Source: Caldifarciminota bacterium (GTDB lineage: Bacteria > Hydrothermota > Tepidihabitantia > B3-TA06). Taken from it: a stretch of DNA of 47,921 nt. Position 1 is the stretch's first letter, and the number at the start of each line of letters is the position of its first letter. The stretch is taken from positions 1-47,921 of the forward strand of contig JAGMDF010000037.1 in NCBI GenBank assembly GCA_023128825.1, read 5' to 3'. The position numbers and the translations under genes are program-made. Below the pieces are notes generated by a model. The model saw only the letters and a program-made list of their open reading frames with translations. It made no database searches and had not been told where the DNA came from. This document shows, in pieces, positions 1 through 7,689 of this stretch.

Positions 1-1
1 G

Positions 2-1090
2 CATCCCCATAGGGATCTCCTCTTGCCCGAGCGTATGCATCAGACTTTAGGTCTGCCCACGGTGGAGGACGAGTTTGCCAACGCCGAGTTCGAGTTCCGT
101 CGGCTTCTGGCTATGCCGCGCGAGCATGTGTTCTTATCCGCACCCTCGATACAGGCCGATCGGCCGCTTCTGCCCAGCGTCTTGCTGGCCGAATGGGAAG
201 AAAGTCCCGAGATCAATGACCCGACCCTCTACTGCGAAGATGAGCTTCAGATACTTACCCCGTTGAATCGTGGCGGGCCGCAGAAAGGCGTTACCTTCAC
301 CGATTCAGGCTCCCTTGAACTCATAAACGCCCACTTCGGTCCCAAGCATCCCTTTAAGGTCACCCGGCTTGAGGTCTATCGTAACTGTCCCTACCGCTAC
401 TACCTTCGTGCGGTGCTCGGGCTCGAACCCGCAGAGGAACCTACCGCCGAACCCGAGGGCAGGCTTCTGGGAACCGTCTTGCATTCCTTGCTCGAGCGTT
501 TGTTCAAGGAGCAGCCCGATTCTGAACGTATAGACGAAAAGTTGTTGGATCTCTTGGTTGCTGAACTTGAGAGGCGCAGACTTAACCCATTCCTCAGGCT
601 TTGGATCGAGGACTGGGTTAAGGCACGCAAGGACTGGTTCCGCGATCAGGAGCTGGCGCGTGCCGAGGGAAGCTGGCGTGTTGATCCGGGCTGGCTTGAG
701 CGCGACCTTGAACTCTCATTCGAGAAAGAGGGATTCAGGTTGCGCGGACGGGTAGACAGGGTGGACTGGCGGGGTAATTGCGCAAGGATACTTGACTATA
801 AAACAGGCAAGGAGCAATATTTCAAGCGTAAGATAGCCAAAGGCGAAAGCATTCAGCTTCCGCTTTATTCTGAGATGATTCGTCGGTTAGAGAAAGCCGA
901 GGTCGATTCCTTCGGCATCTACTCCTTCCTTGACTCCAAGCTGGTGCAGATAACTCAACCTCGCGAAGCGATGCGCGCCGCTGTTGGTTTTGCATCCGAT
1001 GCGGTCAGCGGGATCCGTGAAGGGCTCTTCGAGGCCGCAAAATCCCAAACCTGCAGGTATTGTGAGTACAATGAGTTCTGCCAGAGGTAA
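2..1090 (+). CDS. addB: AddB-like ATP-dependent nuclease subunit B, C-terminal part (gene runs off the left edge)
   Basis: C-terminal end of an AddB/RexB-type exonuclease, the partner of the AddA helicase in double-strand break repair. The frame is open to the window edge, so the start is outside; the TTG at 23 is not a believable start. Counting residues from 23, a PD-(D/E)XK nuclease domain follows a degenerate helicase tail: GTVLH near 150-154, Asp245 in GRVDRVD and the catalytic DYK at 258-260. Four cysteines (122, 344, 347, 353) form the split C...CxxCx5C signature that binds a 4Fe-4S cluster in AddB nucleases. The next gene starts inside its last codons, so the two subunits are probably translationally coupled. 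Family assignment is firm; AddB versus another RecB-family exonuclease rests on the cluster cysteines and the neighbour. Confidence 0.88.
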   Translation, partial: HPHRDLLLPERMHQTLGLPTVEDEFANAEFEFRRLLAMPREHVFLSAPSIQADRPLLPSVLLAEWEESPEINDPTLYCEDELQILTPLNRGGPQKGVTFTDSGSLELINAHFGPKHPFKVTRLEVYRNCPYRYYLRAVLGLEPAEEPTAEPEGRLLGTVLHSLLERLFKEQPDSERIDEKLLDLLVAELERRRLNPFLRLWIEDWVKARKDWFRDQELARAEGSWRVDPGWLERDLELSFEKEGFRLRGRVDRVDWRGNCARILDYKTGKEQYFKRKIAKGESIQLPLYSEMIRRLEKAEVDSFGIYSFLDSKLVQITQPREAMRAAVGFASDAVSGIREGLFEAAKSQTCRYCEYNEFCQR

Positions 1091-4000
1091 TCCTAAAGGG
1101 TCTGCCGGACGCCGTCTCAAGGCCTCCCACCTTGATGTGAAACGGAGTCTGGTGGTCTCCTCGCCTGCCGGTTCGGGCAAGACCCAGAAGCTGGCCGAGC
1201 GCTACGTGGCTTTACTGGAATCAGGTGTCGCGCCCGAACGAATCCTTGCGATCACATTCACCGAGAAGGCGGCCGCGGAGATGAAGGAACGCGTACTTAG
1301 TATTTTGCGAGAGCGTTTGCCCGATCTTCATAAAAAGATTCAACCCAGGCTCTCCCGCTTCCGCATCTCCACCGTTCACGCATTTGCACGATCTGTGCTG
1401 GAACGTTTCGCGTTCGAGCTTGATCTTGCGCCCGATTTTTCCGTGCTTGACGCTATCGAAGCCGAGCTTATGCGCGAGGAGGTGATTCGCGAGGGGCTGG
1501 TCGAGTTGGGCTCGCTCGACAACGAAGCCGCTCTCTGGGTGCGTCACCTCACCCTTACCGAGGGCTGGAGCAGGCTGCAGCGCAAGATCCGTCTGCTCTT
1601 GCGGCATATACCTCAGTCCTATCTTTCACTTGATGCTGAACCCGACGATCTCAGAGAGGAATACGAGCAGGCATGGGAGAGTCTGAGGAGGGTCTGGGGC
1701 GATGGGTTCTGGCAGGCGATGGGCTTTGTTGACGTACCCCAACCTTCAGACGAACGAGGGCATCTGATGGCCATGCGGTTTCTACTCGATCGGGTTTCTC
1801 CATACTTCCTTACCACCAGCGGGACGCTCCGTAGGCGTCTCCCCAAAAGCGAGCCTGAGCGTGAGGCGTTTATAAGGAGGGGAGAGGCGTTTCTTCGTTA
1901 TCACGAAACCTTCTGGCGCTGGCACGCGGCTGTTCAGACCAGGGGTTTTTTGTACGTCTTTCGCCACCTTGCCGAACGCTACGAGCGCCGCAAGCGCGTC
2001 CAGCATGTCCTTGATTTCGGGGACCTGGAATACAGGCTCTATCATGTTCTTTATCATTCTCCCAACTGGTCCAACGTACTTGAAAGCTTTGACGAGCAGA
2101 CCGATCATATCCTGGTTGACGAGTTCCAGGATACCAACGGGCTGCAGTGGGCAATCGTTACCAAGCTCATCGAGGAGTGGCGTTCAGGTTTCGGCGCCAA
2201 ACATGAACTGGGTAAGCTCCCCACCATCTTCCTCGTAGGTGACGTGCGCCAGTCCATCTACCTCTTCCGGGGCGCTAACGTTGAGGTGTTCAACCGCGCG
2301 GCAAGAGAACTCCAGACATGGATCGAGGCCGGGTTCGAGGAGGTGGTGGTGCGAGAAAACTACCGCAGCCTGCCTCTAATCGTTGATTTCGTCAACTTCC
2401 TCTTCTCAAAATTGATGCAGGGCGGGGATCAAGACTGGCAGACCTCATACGAGGAGTTCCGTGCCATGCGTAATCCAGGGAAAGAGGGGCACGTGGAGAT
2501 ACTGCTTGCCAGGGTCGAGGAGAAGGCAAACATGGCCGAGAAGAAGCAGGCGGAGGCCGAGGTCGTTGCAGCGCGTATCAAGGAAATCGCAGGCAGCCTG
2601 CCTGTTTTCGAGCGCGAAGACGATAAAGAAATCGAACGTCCATGTAGATATGAAGACATAACGATCCTCCTGCGCCGCAGAACCCATCTTTTCAGATACG
2701 AGGAGGCCTTTCGCCGCCGCGGCATCCCCTTTGTGGTGGTGCGGGGAACAGGCTTCCACGCATCGCCTGAGGTGGTGCTTCTGCGCCAGCTGATTCGTTT
2801 CCTTGCCAATCCCAATGAAGACACGGCACTCTACGGTATCCTTCGTTCCCCACTTTGCGCGCTTTCTGAGACCGAGATACTCGAAATTGCCTTCTTTGAG
2901 AAGGGTGACAGGCTCTGGGAAAAGGTTTTCTCCTTAAAACAGTTACGAAGATCGGCGATCTGGTTGAAGAAAGCCATGAAGGACGTTGATGCCTTACCTT
3001 CTTCCGTTCTGCTGGAGCGCATAATTCGCGCGCGCAGACTGTGGTCCTGGTTCGCCGACCGCCAGGAGGCGGAAAACATCCGCAAGTTCTTAAGGCTCCT
3101 TGAGGAGTTCGACTCGGATGGACTTTCAATGTTCAAGATTGCCGAGAGGCTTGAGCGCATGAGCACCCGTGAGGAGGAGCCAAAAGCCAACGTCTCGACC
3201 GAGGGTATGGACGCCGTAAAAATCATGACCGTCCACGCGGCCAAGGGGCTTGATTCGAACGTGGTCTTCCTTACAGGAATGGACGAGGACACGCGCAGGG
3301 CCGATCCTCTTGCCGTGAGAGAAGAAGCCGAGAGGGTTATCCTGACCTTTACCGACTCCGCCTACAAGGATCATCCGGAACGGTTGTTGTGGCAGCAAAA
3401 ACAGGCAGCCGAGCAGAAGCGGCTCTTCTACGTTGCCTGCACGCGCGCACGCGATGCACTCTTCTGCTCAGGTGCATGGGGCGGCAAGGCCTCAGGATGG
3501 CTTGGCTATCTTGAGCAGGGTTTGGGTATGCGTGAGGTGATGGGTAATCTCGAGCTGCCTGATGCCCCCAAAGGAGTGATCCTGGAGGTCAGGGAACCGG
3601 TAGCAGAAGAGGAGGTGATTGAAGCTGCCGAAGAATCCAAAGTGAAGCTTGCAACTATCCTTGGGCGAGGCTGGTCTGTGAGAAAGCGAAGGTTCAAAAG
3701 GGTGAGCGACGAACTGGAGTTTAGCTATCACCAGAGCAAGGGCCTGCGGTACTTCGGTGAGATTGTCCATGCCGTGCTTGATAGACTTTCCAAAGGCTTA
3801 ATTACCGACGAGGCTGGCTCCATCAACCAGGCGGTGCGTTCGCTTGTGCTTTGCTTTGATCTTGCACCTTCAAAAGTCGACGGTTATCAAAGAGGGGTCG
3901 CAGAACACATCGCCGCGCTTCGTGAGTCGGGGCTTCTGAAGCGAATCGTTTTGCCCCGGAAGGATGCCGCAAGCGAGGTCGGCTTTGTGCTCCGTGAGGG

Positions 4001-4226
4001 TGGAGAGACGATCACCGGACGCATAGACAGGGTTTTAATTAAACCCGAAGGCCTCGATATAATAGATTACAAGTCGTTCCCGTCCGAGGTGGAGGGTATC
4101 GAAAAGTTCAAAGATCAGCTCAAGCTCTATGCCAGGGCGGCGGAGGCTATATATAAGAAACCGGTGGATCGCTGTTCGCTCTTGTTCACCGCAGATGCCG
4201 AGTTTGTGGAGGTAGATATTGACTAA
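1071..4226 (+). CDS. addA: AddA-like UvrD/Rep-family helicase-nuclease
   Basis: Superfamily 1 DNA helicase with a C-terminal nuclease domain, 1051 residues, expected to unwind and resect broken DNA ends together with the upstream AddB-like subunit. Visible motifs in order: Walker A PAGSGKT near residue 35, ITFTEKAAAEM (Ia), DEFQDT near 350 (II), VGDVRQSIYLFRG (III), ENYRS (IV), MTVHAAKGL (V), YVACTRARD near 785 (VI), then GEIVHAVLD and GRIDRV...DYKS near 1000 for the PD-(D/E)XK fold. The ATG at 1071 is chosen because it overlaps the end of the previous gene by 20 bp, as is usual for coupled addB-addA; a longer reading from 984 would lie deep inside addB. GTG 1137 is a possible alternative. 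The end overlaps era by 8 bp. Confidence 0.92.
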   Translation: MSSARGNPKGSAGRRLKASHLDVKRSLVVSSPAGSGKTQKLAERYVALLESGVAPERILAITFTEKAAAEMKERVLSILRERLPDLHKKIQPRLSRFRISTVHAFARSVLERFAFELDLAPDFSVLDAIEAELMREEVIREGLVELGSLDNEAALWVRHLTLTEGWSRLQRKIRLLLRHIPQSYLSLDAEPDDLREEYEQAWESLRRVWGDGFWQAMGFVDVPQPSDERGHLMAMRFLLDRVSPYFLTTSGTLRRRLPKSEPEREAFIRRGEAFLRYHETFWRWHAAVQTRGFLYVFRHLAERYERRKRVQHVLDFGDLEYRLYHVLYHSPNWSNVLESFDEQTDHILVDEFQDTNGLQWAIVTKLIEEWRSGFGAKHELGKLPTIFLVGDVRQSIYLFRGANVEVFNRAARELQTWIEAGFEEVVVRENYRSLPLIVDFVNFLFSKLMQGGDQDWQTSYEEFRAMRNPGKEGHVEILLARVEEKANMAEKKQAEAEVVAARIKEIAGSLPVFEREDDKEIERPCRYEDITILLRRRTHLFRYEEAFRRRGIPFVVVRGTGFHASPEVVLLRQLIRFLANPNEDTALYGILRSPLCALSETEILEIAFFEKGDRLWEKVFSLKQLRRSAIWLKKAMKDVDALPSSVLLERIIRARRLWSWFADRQEAENIRKFLRLLEEFDSDGLSMFKIAERLERMSTREEEPKANVSTEGMDAVKIMTVHAAKGLDSNVVFLTGMDEDTRRADPLAVREEAERVILTFTDSAYKDHPERLLWQQKQAAEQKRLFYVACTRARDALFCSGAWGGKASGWLGYLEQGLGMREVMGNLELPDAPKGVILEVREPVAEEEVIEAAEESKVKLATILGRGWSVRKRRFKRVSDELEFSYHQSKGLRYFGEIVHAVLDRLSKGLITDEAGSINQAVRSLVLCFDLAPSKVDGYQRGVAEHIAALRESGLLKRIVLPRKDAASEVGFVLREGGETITGRIDRVLIKPEGLDIIDYKSFPSEVEGIEKFKDQLKLYARAAEAIYKKPVDRCSLLFTADAEFVEVDID

Positions 4227-5112
4227 GTCAGGATTCGTGGCCATCGTCGGCCCGCCCAACGTAGGCAAATCAACCCTTCTCAACAGCTATATGGGTACGC
4301 ACCTTTCTGCGGTATCACGCAGACCGCAGACCACTTCACGAAACGTTTTAGGCATCCTTACCGCGCCCCAGGGTCAGTTTGTTTTTCTCGATACTCCTGG
4401 TCTTATCCAGCGCAAGGGGGCGGTCTATGAGTTCATGCGAAGCCAGATCAAATCCGCACTTGGTGATGCCGATCTGGTGCTTTTAATGGTTGAGCCGCGC
4501 TATAAGCCGGATGACGAGCTTGCATCCTTCATAAAATCGATAGATAAGCCGGTACTGCTGGCCATAAACAAGATAGACCTCATCAAAGATAAACTAACCC
4601 TGCTTCCACTCATCGATCGCTACCTGAGCCTGGAATTGGACGAGGTCTACCCAATCTCAGCACTTAAAGGCGAGGGCTTGAGCGAGCTTCTCAAAGGACT
4701 CTTTAAGGCAGCACCTCGTGGTGAACCATACTATCCAGAGGCGGAGATCACCATCTATCCCATGCGGTTCTTTGCCGCAGAGGCGATTCGCGAGTCCTTA
4801 TTCGAGCTTTACGGCGAGGAGATACCGTACTCGGTTTTTATAGAGATAGAAGAGTACAAGGAGCAGGAAGGACGCAAGGATTTGATACAGGCTATACTTT
4901 ATGTGGAGCGCGAATCGCAGAAGCCGATTATCCTGGGACGCGGGGGAGAGGCAATAAAACGGCTGGGTACGCGGGCACGTAAAAAGATCGAGCTGCTCTC
5001 CGGTCGGTCTGTCTTCCTTGAGCTTTGGGTAAAGGTAGCAAAGAACTGGCGCAAGGACCCCTCGTTCGTACGCCGCGCCACCAAACCGCCTGAGAAGTAC
5101 CTGCCGGAGTGA
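4219..5112 (+). CDS. era: GTPase Era
   Basis: Ribosome-associated GTPase needed for 30S subunit and 16S rRNA maturation, 297 residues, the normal Era length. G1 is GPPNVGKST near residues 11-19, G3 is DTPGL, G4 is NKID and G5 is SALKGEG. The C-terminal KH domain carries the Era signature ILGRGGEAIKRLGTRARKKI near 233-252. Translation starts at a TTG that overlaps the end of addA by 8 bp; there is no ATG that would keep the G1 motif at its usual distance. Coupling of addAB with era makes this a small housekeeping operon. Assignment is secure. Confidence 0.97.
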   Translation: MTKSGFVAIVGPPNVGKSTLLNSYMGTHLSAVSRRPQTTSRNVLGILTAPQGQFVFLDTPGLIQRKGAVYEFMRSQIKSALGDADLVLLMVEPRYKPDDELASFIKSIDKPVLLAINKIDLIKDKLTLLPLIDRYLSLELDEVYPISALKGEGLSELLKGLFKAAPRGEPYYPEAEITIYPMRFFAAEAIRESLFELYGEEIPYSVFIEIEEYKEQEGRKDLIQAILYVERESQKPIILGRGGEAIKRLGTRARKKIELLSGRSVFLELWVKVAKNWRKDPSFVRRATKPPEKYLPE

Positions 5113-5145
5113 TAATCCCTGAACAGCCTTCTTTCTTGTTTTAGT

Positions 5146-5177
5146 CTGTAGGGGCAAGGCATGCCTTGCCCCTACAG
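5146..5177. repeat. Family A palindrome, copy 1
   Basis: Perfect 32-bp palindrome with arm CTGTAGGGGCAAGGCA. It lies 33 bp after era and could also act as a bidirectional transcription barrier. The copy at 5457 differs at mirrored positions only. Confidence 0.9.
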
Positions 5178-5456
5178 CAGGATGCCAGAGAAACCATCCC
5201 TTGCAAGTTCGCAGAGGCCGACGTGACGTTGCATGTAGAACAGATACTTCTGTCTGTTCGCGCAGGCTCCCACCTCAATCCTGACCATCAAGGGTGAGGA
5301 AAGTTTAAATCCACAGATTGGAACCCAATCAGGGTTCCCCTTCGGAACGCAGATTAAACCGATTATTTCCCCCTCCCCTGGTGGGAAGGGATTAGGTGGA
5401 GGGGGATTCATGGCACCCTCGCGATGACGAATCCCCTTTAATCGAAAAAGGAGTCT

Positions 5457-5484
5457 GTATGGGCACGGCATGCCGTGCCCATAC
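5457..5484. repeat. Family A palindrome, copy 2
   Basis: Perfect 28-bp palindrome with arm GTATGGGCACGGCA. Compared with copy 1 it has G to T and A to C in the left arm and the matching C to A and T to G in the right arm, so pairing is kept. A decayed relative lies at 5771-5798. Confidence 0.9.
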
Positions 5485-5605
5485 TATAGGATACCAGAGC
5501 AATCTCACACATAGAGATTGCTTTGCCTTGAGAGAAGCTGGTAGTGGGGTGTTATCATCGTTGAGGTCGTCGCTCCTCTTCGAGACTCGCGATGACGCAA
5601 AAGAA

Positions 5606-5667
5606 GTAGGGGCGAGGCATACCCTATGAGCGCATAAAGCACTCAAGGGGTACGCTGTGCCTCGCCC
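5606..5667. repeat. Family A palindrome interrupted by a family B unit
   Basis: The left arm GTAGGGGCGAGGCA and the right arm TGCCTCGCCC of a family A palindrome are separated by a complete 29-bp family B unit at 5622-5650 plus a few bases. The simplest reading is insertion of B into A. The arm carries another paired change (A to G, T to C) relative to copy 1. Confidence 0.8.
5622..5650 (-). repeat. Family B repeat, copy 1
   Basis: 29-bp imperfect hairpin; on the minus strand it reads CCCCTTGAGTGC, then TTTAT, then GCGCTCATAGGG. It is identical to the copy at 23145-23173 and nearly identical to 28588-28616. All three share a flank ending in ACAG(C/T)GT(A/G) before the CCCC. Confidence 0.85.
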
Positions 5668-5726
5668 AACTCGCTTTGGCGTTTAAACGCCTCTTCGCGT
5701 AAGTCGGCCCGGTTTTATCGACATTC

Positions 5727-5748
5727 GGGCGGACCTAAAGGTCCGCCC
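5727..5748. repeat. Short palindrome, ACCTAAAGGT core, copy 1
   Basis: 22-bp near-palindrome, GGGCGGACCT, AA, AGGTCCGCCC, followed by CCTAC. Related copies with paired changes in the stem (GGCCGACCT and AGGTCGGCC) lie at 33033-33052 and 33492-33511. Confidence 0.8.
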
Positions 5749-5770
5749 CTACGGTCTACGGTACAAATCC

Positions 5771-5798
5771 GTATGGGCACGGCATGCCGTGCACCTAC
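5771..5798. repeat. Family A palindrome, decayed copy
   Basis: Starts like copy 2 (GTATGGGCACGGCA) but the right arm reads TGCCGTGCACCTAC, with two changes that break pairing at the ends. The inner 16 bp, GCACGGCATGCCGTGC, still pair perfectly. It ends 24 bp before the -35 box of the hydrogenase operon. Confidence 0.75.
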
Positions 5799-5821
5799 CA
5801 ATCAATTGGGGTTGACATAAC

Positions 5822-5849
5822 TTGACAAGCCCTGATTTCTGTGTATAGT
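5822..5849 (+). promoter_or_regulatory. Promoter of the hydrogenase operon (leaderless type)
   Basis: TTGACA at 5822-5827, a 16-bp spacer and TATAGT at 5844-5849. The ATG at 5858 is only 8 bases after the -10 box, so the transcript would begin at or within a base or two of the start codon. A second TTGACA at 5812-5817 is too far upstream for normal spacing. Confidence 0.8.
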
Positions 5850-5857
5850 TCGCCGCA

Positions 5858-6880
5858 ATGAGGTCTCTTTTTTTACCCATAGCCTCAATCCCTGAATTCT
5901 ATACCCAGTTGGCAAAATACGGCGAAACCTACTACCCACGCGTGCTTGAACGTCACGCCACCTACGAGGTCTGGCGCGATGAGAAGATTCCAGCAGAGGA
6001 ACTTTACCAAGCACTCAAGATGATTCGGCCTGTAGAACCTTTGAAGGAGTTTTTCTTAGGCTCACGCGAGCGGGTGGCAAGCTTCCCGCAGCTCTTTTCC
6101 AAGCAGATCAAGCCTAAGGTGATAGTTGGCGCGAAGGACTGCGACATCCGCTCGCTCATTGAGATTCAGGATAACGTCTACCTGAAGGGCGTGCTCGAGG
6201 ACCCGTTCTACAAGGAGCGCCGGGAGAAGTATCTCGTGGTCACCGTGGATTGTCCTGAACCTGCAGATACCTGCTTCTGCCTGCGGATCGACGGCAAACC
6301 CTACTCTACCTGGGGCGGAGACCTCAACCTATCCTTCGGCGAGGAGGGAATAGTGGTGGATGTGCTTTCCGCAAAGGGTGATGAGATTGTAGAGAAGATG
6401 GGGGATGTTCTCAAGGAGGCGGATAAAAAAGAGATCAAGAAACGCGACAAGCATCGTGCCGACGCTGAGCGCAAGCTTGCCAAGATCAACCCCGAGGAGT
6501 TTGTCCCTGACCTTCCCGATCGGATTGAGCATCAGCTTGATACCGGATTCTGGGCCAAGGCCATGGCCAACTGTGTTGACTGTCAGGCCTGCGAGCGGAT
6601 CTGTCCGACGTGCTACTGCTTCCTGCTTTATGACATTCCTGTTGGTAAGGGGATTGAACGTATCAAGGTGCTTGATTGGTGTTACCATGCCGCCTATGGC
6701 AGGGTGGGCGGTGGCGCGAATCCCCTTGCGCATTTTTCTCACCGGCTGCGTAACCGTTTCGAGTGCAAATTCATGGCGTTCCCTCGCAACTTCAAGGTTT
6801 ATGCCTGTACCGGCTGCGGGCGCTGCATTGCCGGCTGCACCGGGAAGATCGACATCAGAAAGGTCCTCAGGGCGCTATGA
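5858..6880 (+). CDS. hydB: Sulfhydrogenase beta subunit-like Fe-S protein (HydB/AsrA family)
   Basis: First gene of the hydrogenase operon, 340 residues. The family (HydB of cytoplasmic sulfhydrogenases, AsrA of anaerobic sulfite reductase) passes electrons between a flavin subunit and a catalytic partner. The C-terminal third carries two ferredoxin-like cysteine groups: CVDCQACERICPTC near residues 239-252 and CTGCGRCIAGC near 317-327. An upstream CPEPADTCFC may bind a further metal centre. Residues around 180-210 are rich in Lys and Glu and probably helical. The next gene starts in the ATGA overlap. The usual catalytic alpha and delta sulfhydrogenase subunits are absent; a membrane hydrogenase follows instead, so this protein is inferred to feed that complex. 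Confidence 0.85.
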   Translation: MRSLFLPIASIPEFYTQLAKYGETYYPRVLERHATYEVWRDEKIPAEELYQALKMIRPVEPLKEFFLGSRERVASFPQLFSKQIKPKVIVGAKDCDIRSLIEIQDNVYLKGVLEDPFYKERREKYLVVTVDCPEPADTCFCLRIDGKPYSTWGGDLNLSFGEEGIVVDVLSAKGDEIVEKMGDVLKEADKKEIKKRDKHRADAERKLAKINPEEFVPDLPDRIEHQLDTGFWAKAMANCVDCQACERICPTCYCFLLYDIPVGKGIERIKVLDWCYHAAYGRVGGGANPLAHFSHRLRNRFECKFMAFPRNFKVYACTGCGRCIAGCTGKIDIRKVLRAL

Positions 6881-7689
6881 ATCCTTACGAATCACGTCAG
6901 GCTAACATCAAGGAAGTTATCGTCGAGACCCCGACCATCCGGACGTTCGTATTGGAACCAAAGCCTCCTCTTTCGTTTCACGCAGGTCAGTTTATCGAGC
7001 TAACGGCCCCCGGGGTTGGAGAGGCACCATTTACACCCTCGTCCTCTCCTTACGTGGAGGAGAGTATGGAGGTTACGATAATGAAGGTCGGGCGTGTGAC
7101 CTCGAAGCTCTTTGACCTGCGCCCTGGCGACACCCTGGCTATCAGAGGTCCATATGGTGTGCCTTATGATATAGAACGCTACGAGGGCCGTCATGTACTG
7201 ATAGTGGGCGGCGGCGTCGGGCTTGCTCCGCTGAGATCGCTCTTCCTTGCGCTCCTTCACAACGTCTCCGCATACAAGAAGATTCATCTCTACTACGGGG
7301 CACGCACCTCCAAGGATGTGGTCTACGACCGTATGTTCAAGGAGTGGGGTAAGATCAAGAATGTGGAGATCCGCCGCAGCGTGGACGTGGGGGACAAGAA
7401 CTGGAAGGAGAAGGTGGGTGTTGTGACCGTGCTTTTGGACGGGCTTCCCTTCAAGCCCAAGGATGGCCTTGCCGTTGCCTGCGGACCGCCTGTCATGATG
7501 AAGTTTGTCACCAAAAGGCTCCTTGAGCTTGGGTTCGCGGATGAGGATATCTATCTCTCGATGGAAAAGAACATGTCGTGCGGGTTCGGCAAGTGCGGTC
7601 ACTGTCGGCTGGGAGAGCTCTTCTGCTGCAAGGACGGCCCTGTTATTACCTGGGATCGTATCAAGCATCTGGAGGATGCGTTCGTATGA
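6877..7689 (+). CDS. hydG: Sulfhydrogenase gamma subunit-like FAD/NAD(P) oxidoreductase (HydG/PyrK type)
   Basis: Ferredoxin-reductase-fold subunit, 270 residues. The first ~100 residues form a flavin-binding barrel (FHAGQFIEL; then RGPYGVPYD near 91-99). A nucleotide-binding domain follows with GGGVGLAPLRS near 110-120 and ACGPPVMM near 205-212. The C-terminus has the 2Fe-2S cysteine set CGFGKCGHC plus a further CC pair near 250, as in HydG and dihydroorotate dehydrogenase PyrK. This is the predicted NAD(P)H entry or exit point of the operon's complex. The start is the ATG in the ATGA overlap with the previous gene; a longer reading from 6763 would overlap hydB by more than 100 bp. It should pair with the HydB-like protein as a diaphorase module. 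Confidence 0.87.
   Translation: MNPYESRQANIKEVIVETPTIRTFVLEPKPPLSFHAGQFIELTAPGVGEAPFTPSSSPYVEESMEVTIMKVGRVTSKLFDLRPGDTLAIRGPYGVPYDIERYEGRHVLIVGGGVGLAPLRSLFLALLHNVSAYKKIHLYYGARTSKDVVYDRMFKEWGKIKNVEIRRSVDVGDKNWKEKVGVVTVLLDGLPFKPKDGLAVACGPPVMMKFVTKRLLELGFADEDIYLSMEKNMSCGFGKCGHCRLGELFCCKDGPVITWDRIKHLEDAFV

Larger units (their letters stand above)
5113..5857. other. Gene-free, repeat-packed spacer
   Basis: About 745 bases between era and the hydrogenase operon without a credible gene. It holds at least five palindromic repeat units, a nested repeat at 5606-5667, an inverted repeat of AGCAATCTC at about 5499-5523, and the operon promoter at 5822-5849. Short open frames here run through repeat sequence and have no coding character. 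Two of the palindromes (5146 and 5457) share a downstream flank, AGGAT(G/A)CCAGAG, so the repeated unit is larger than the palindrome. Confidence 0.8.

Noticed and set aside
5396-5629. 77-codon frame on the + strand in the spacer
   Set aside because: It runs through palindromic repeats and has no ribosome binding site or protein-like composition.
6405-6905. 166-codon frame overlapping the HydB-like gene
   Set aside because: Out of frame with the ferredoxin motifs of the real gene; Ser/Arg/Ala-rich shadow.
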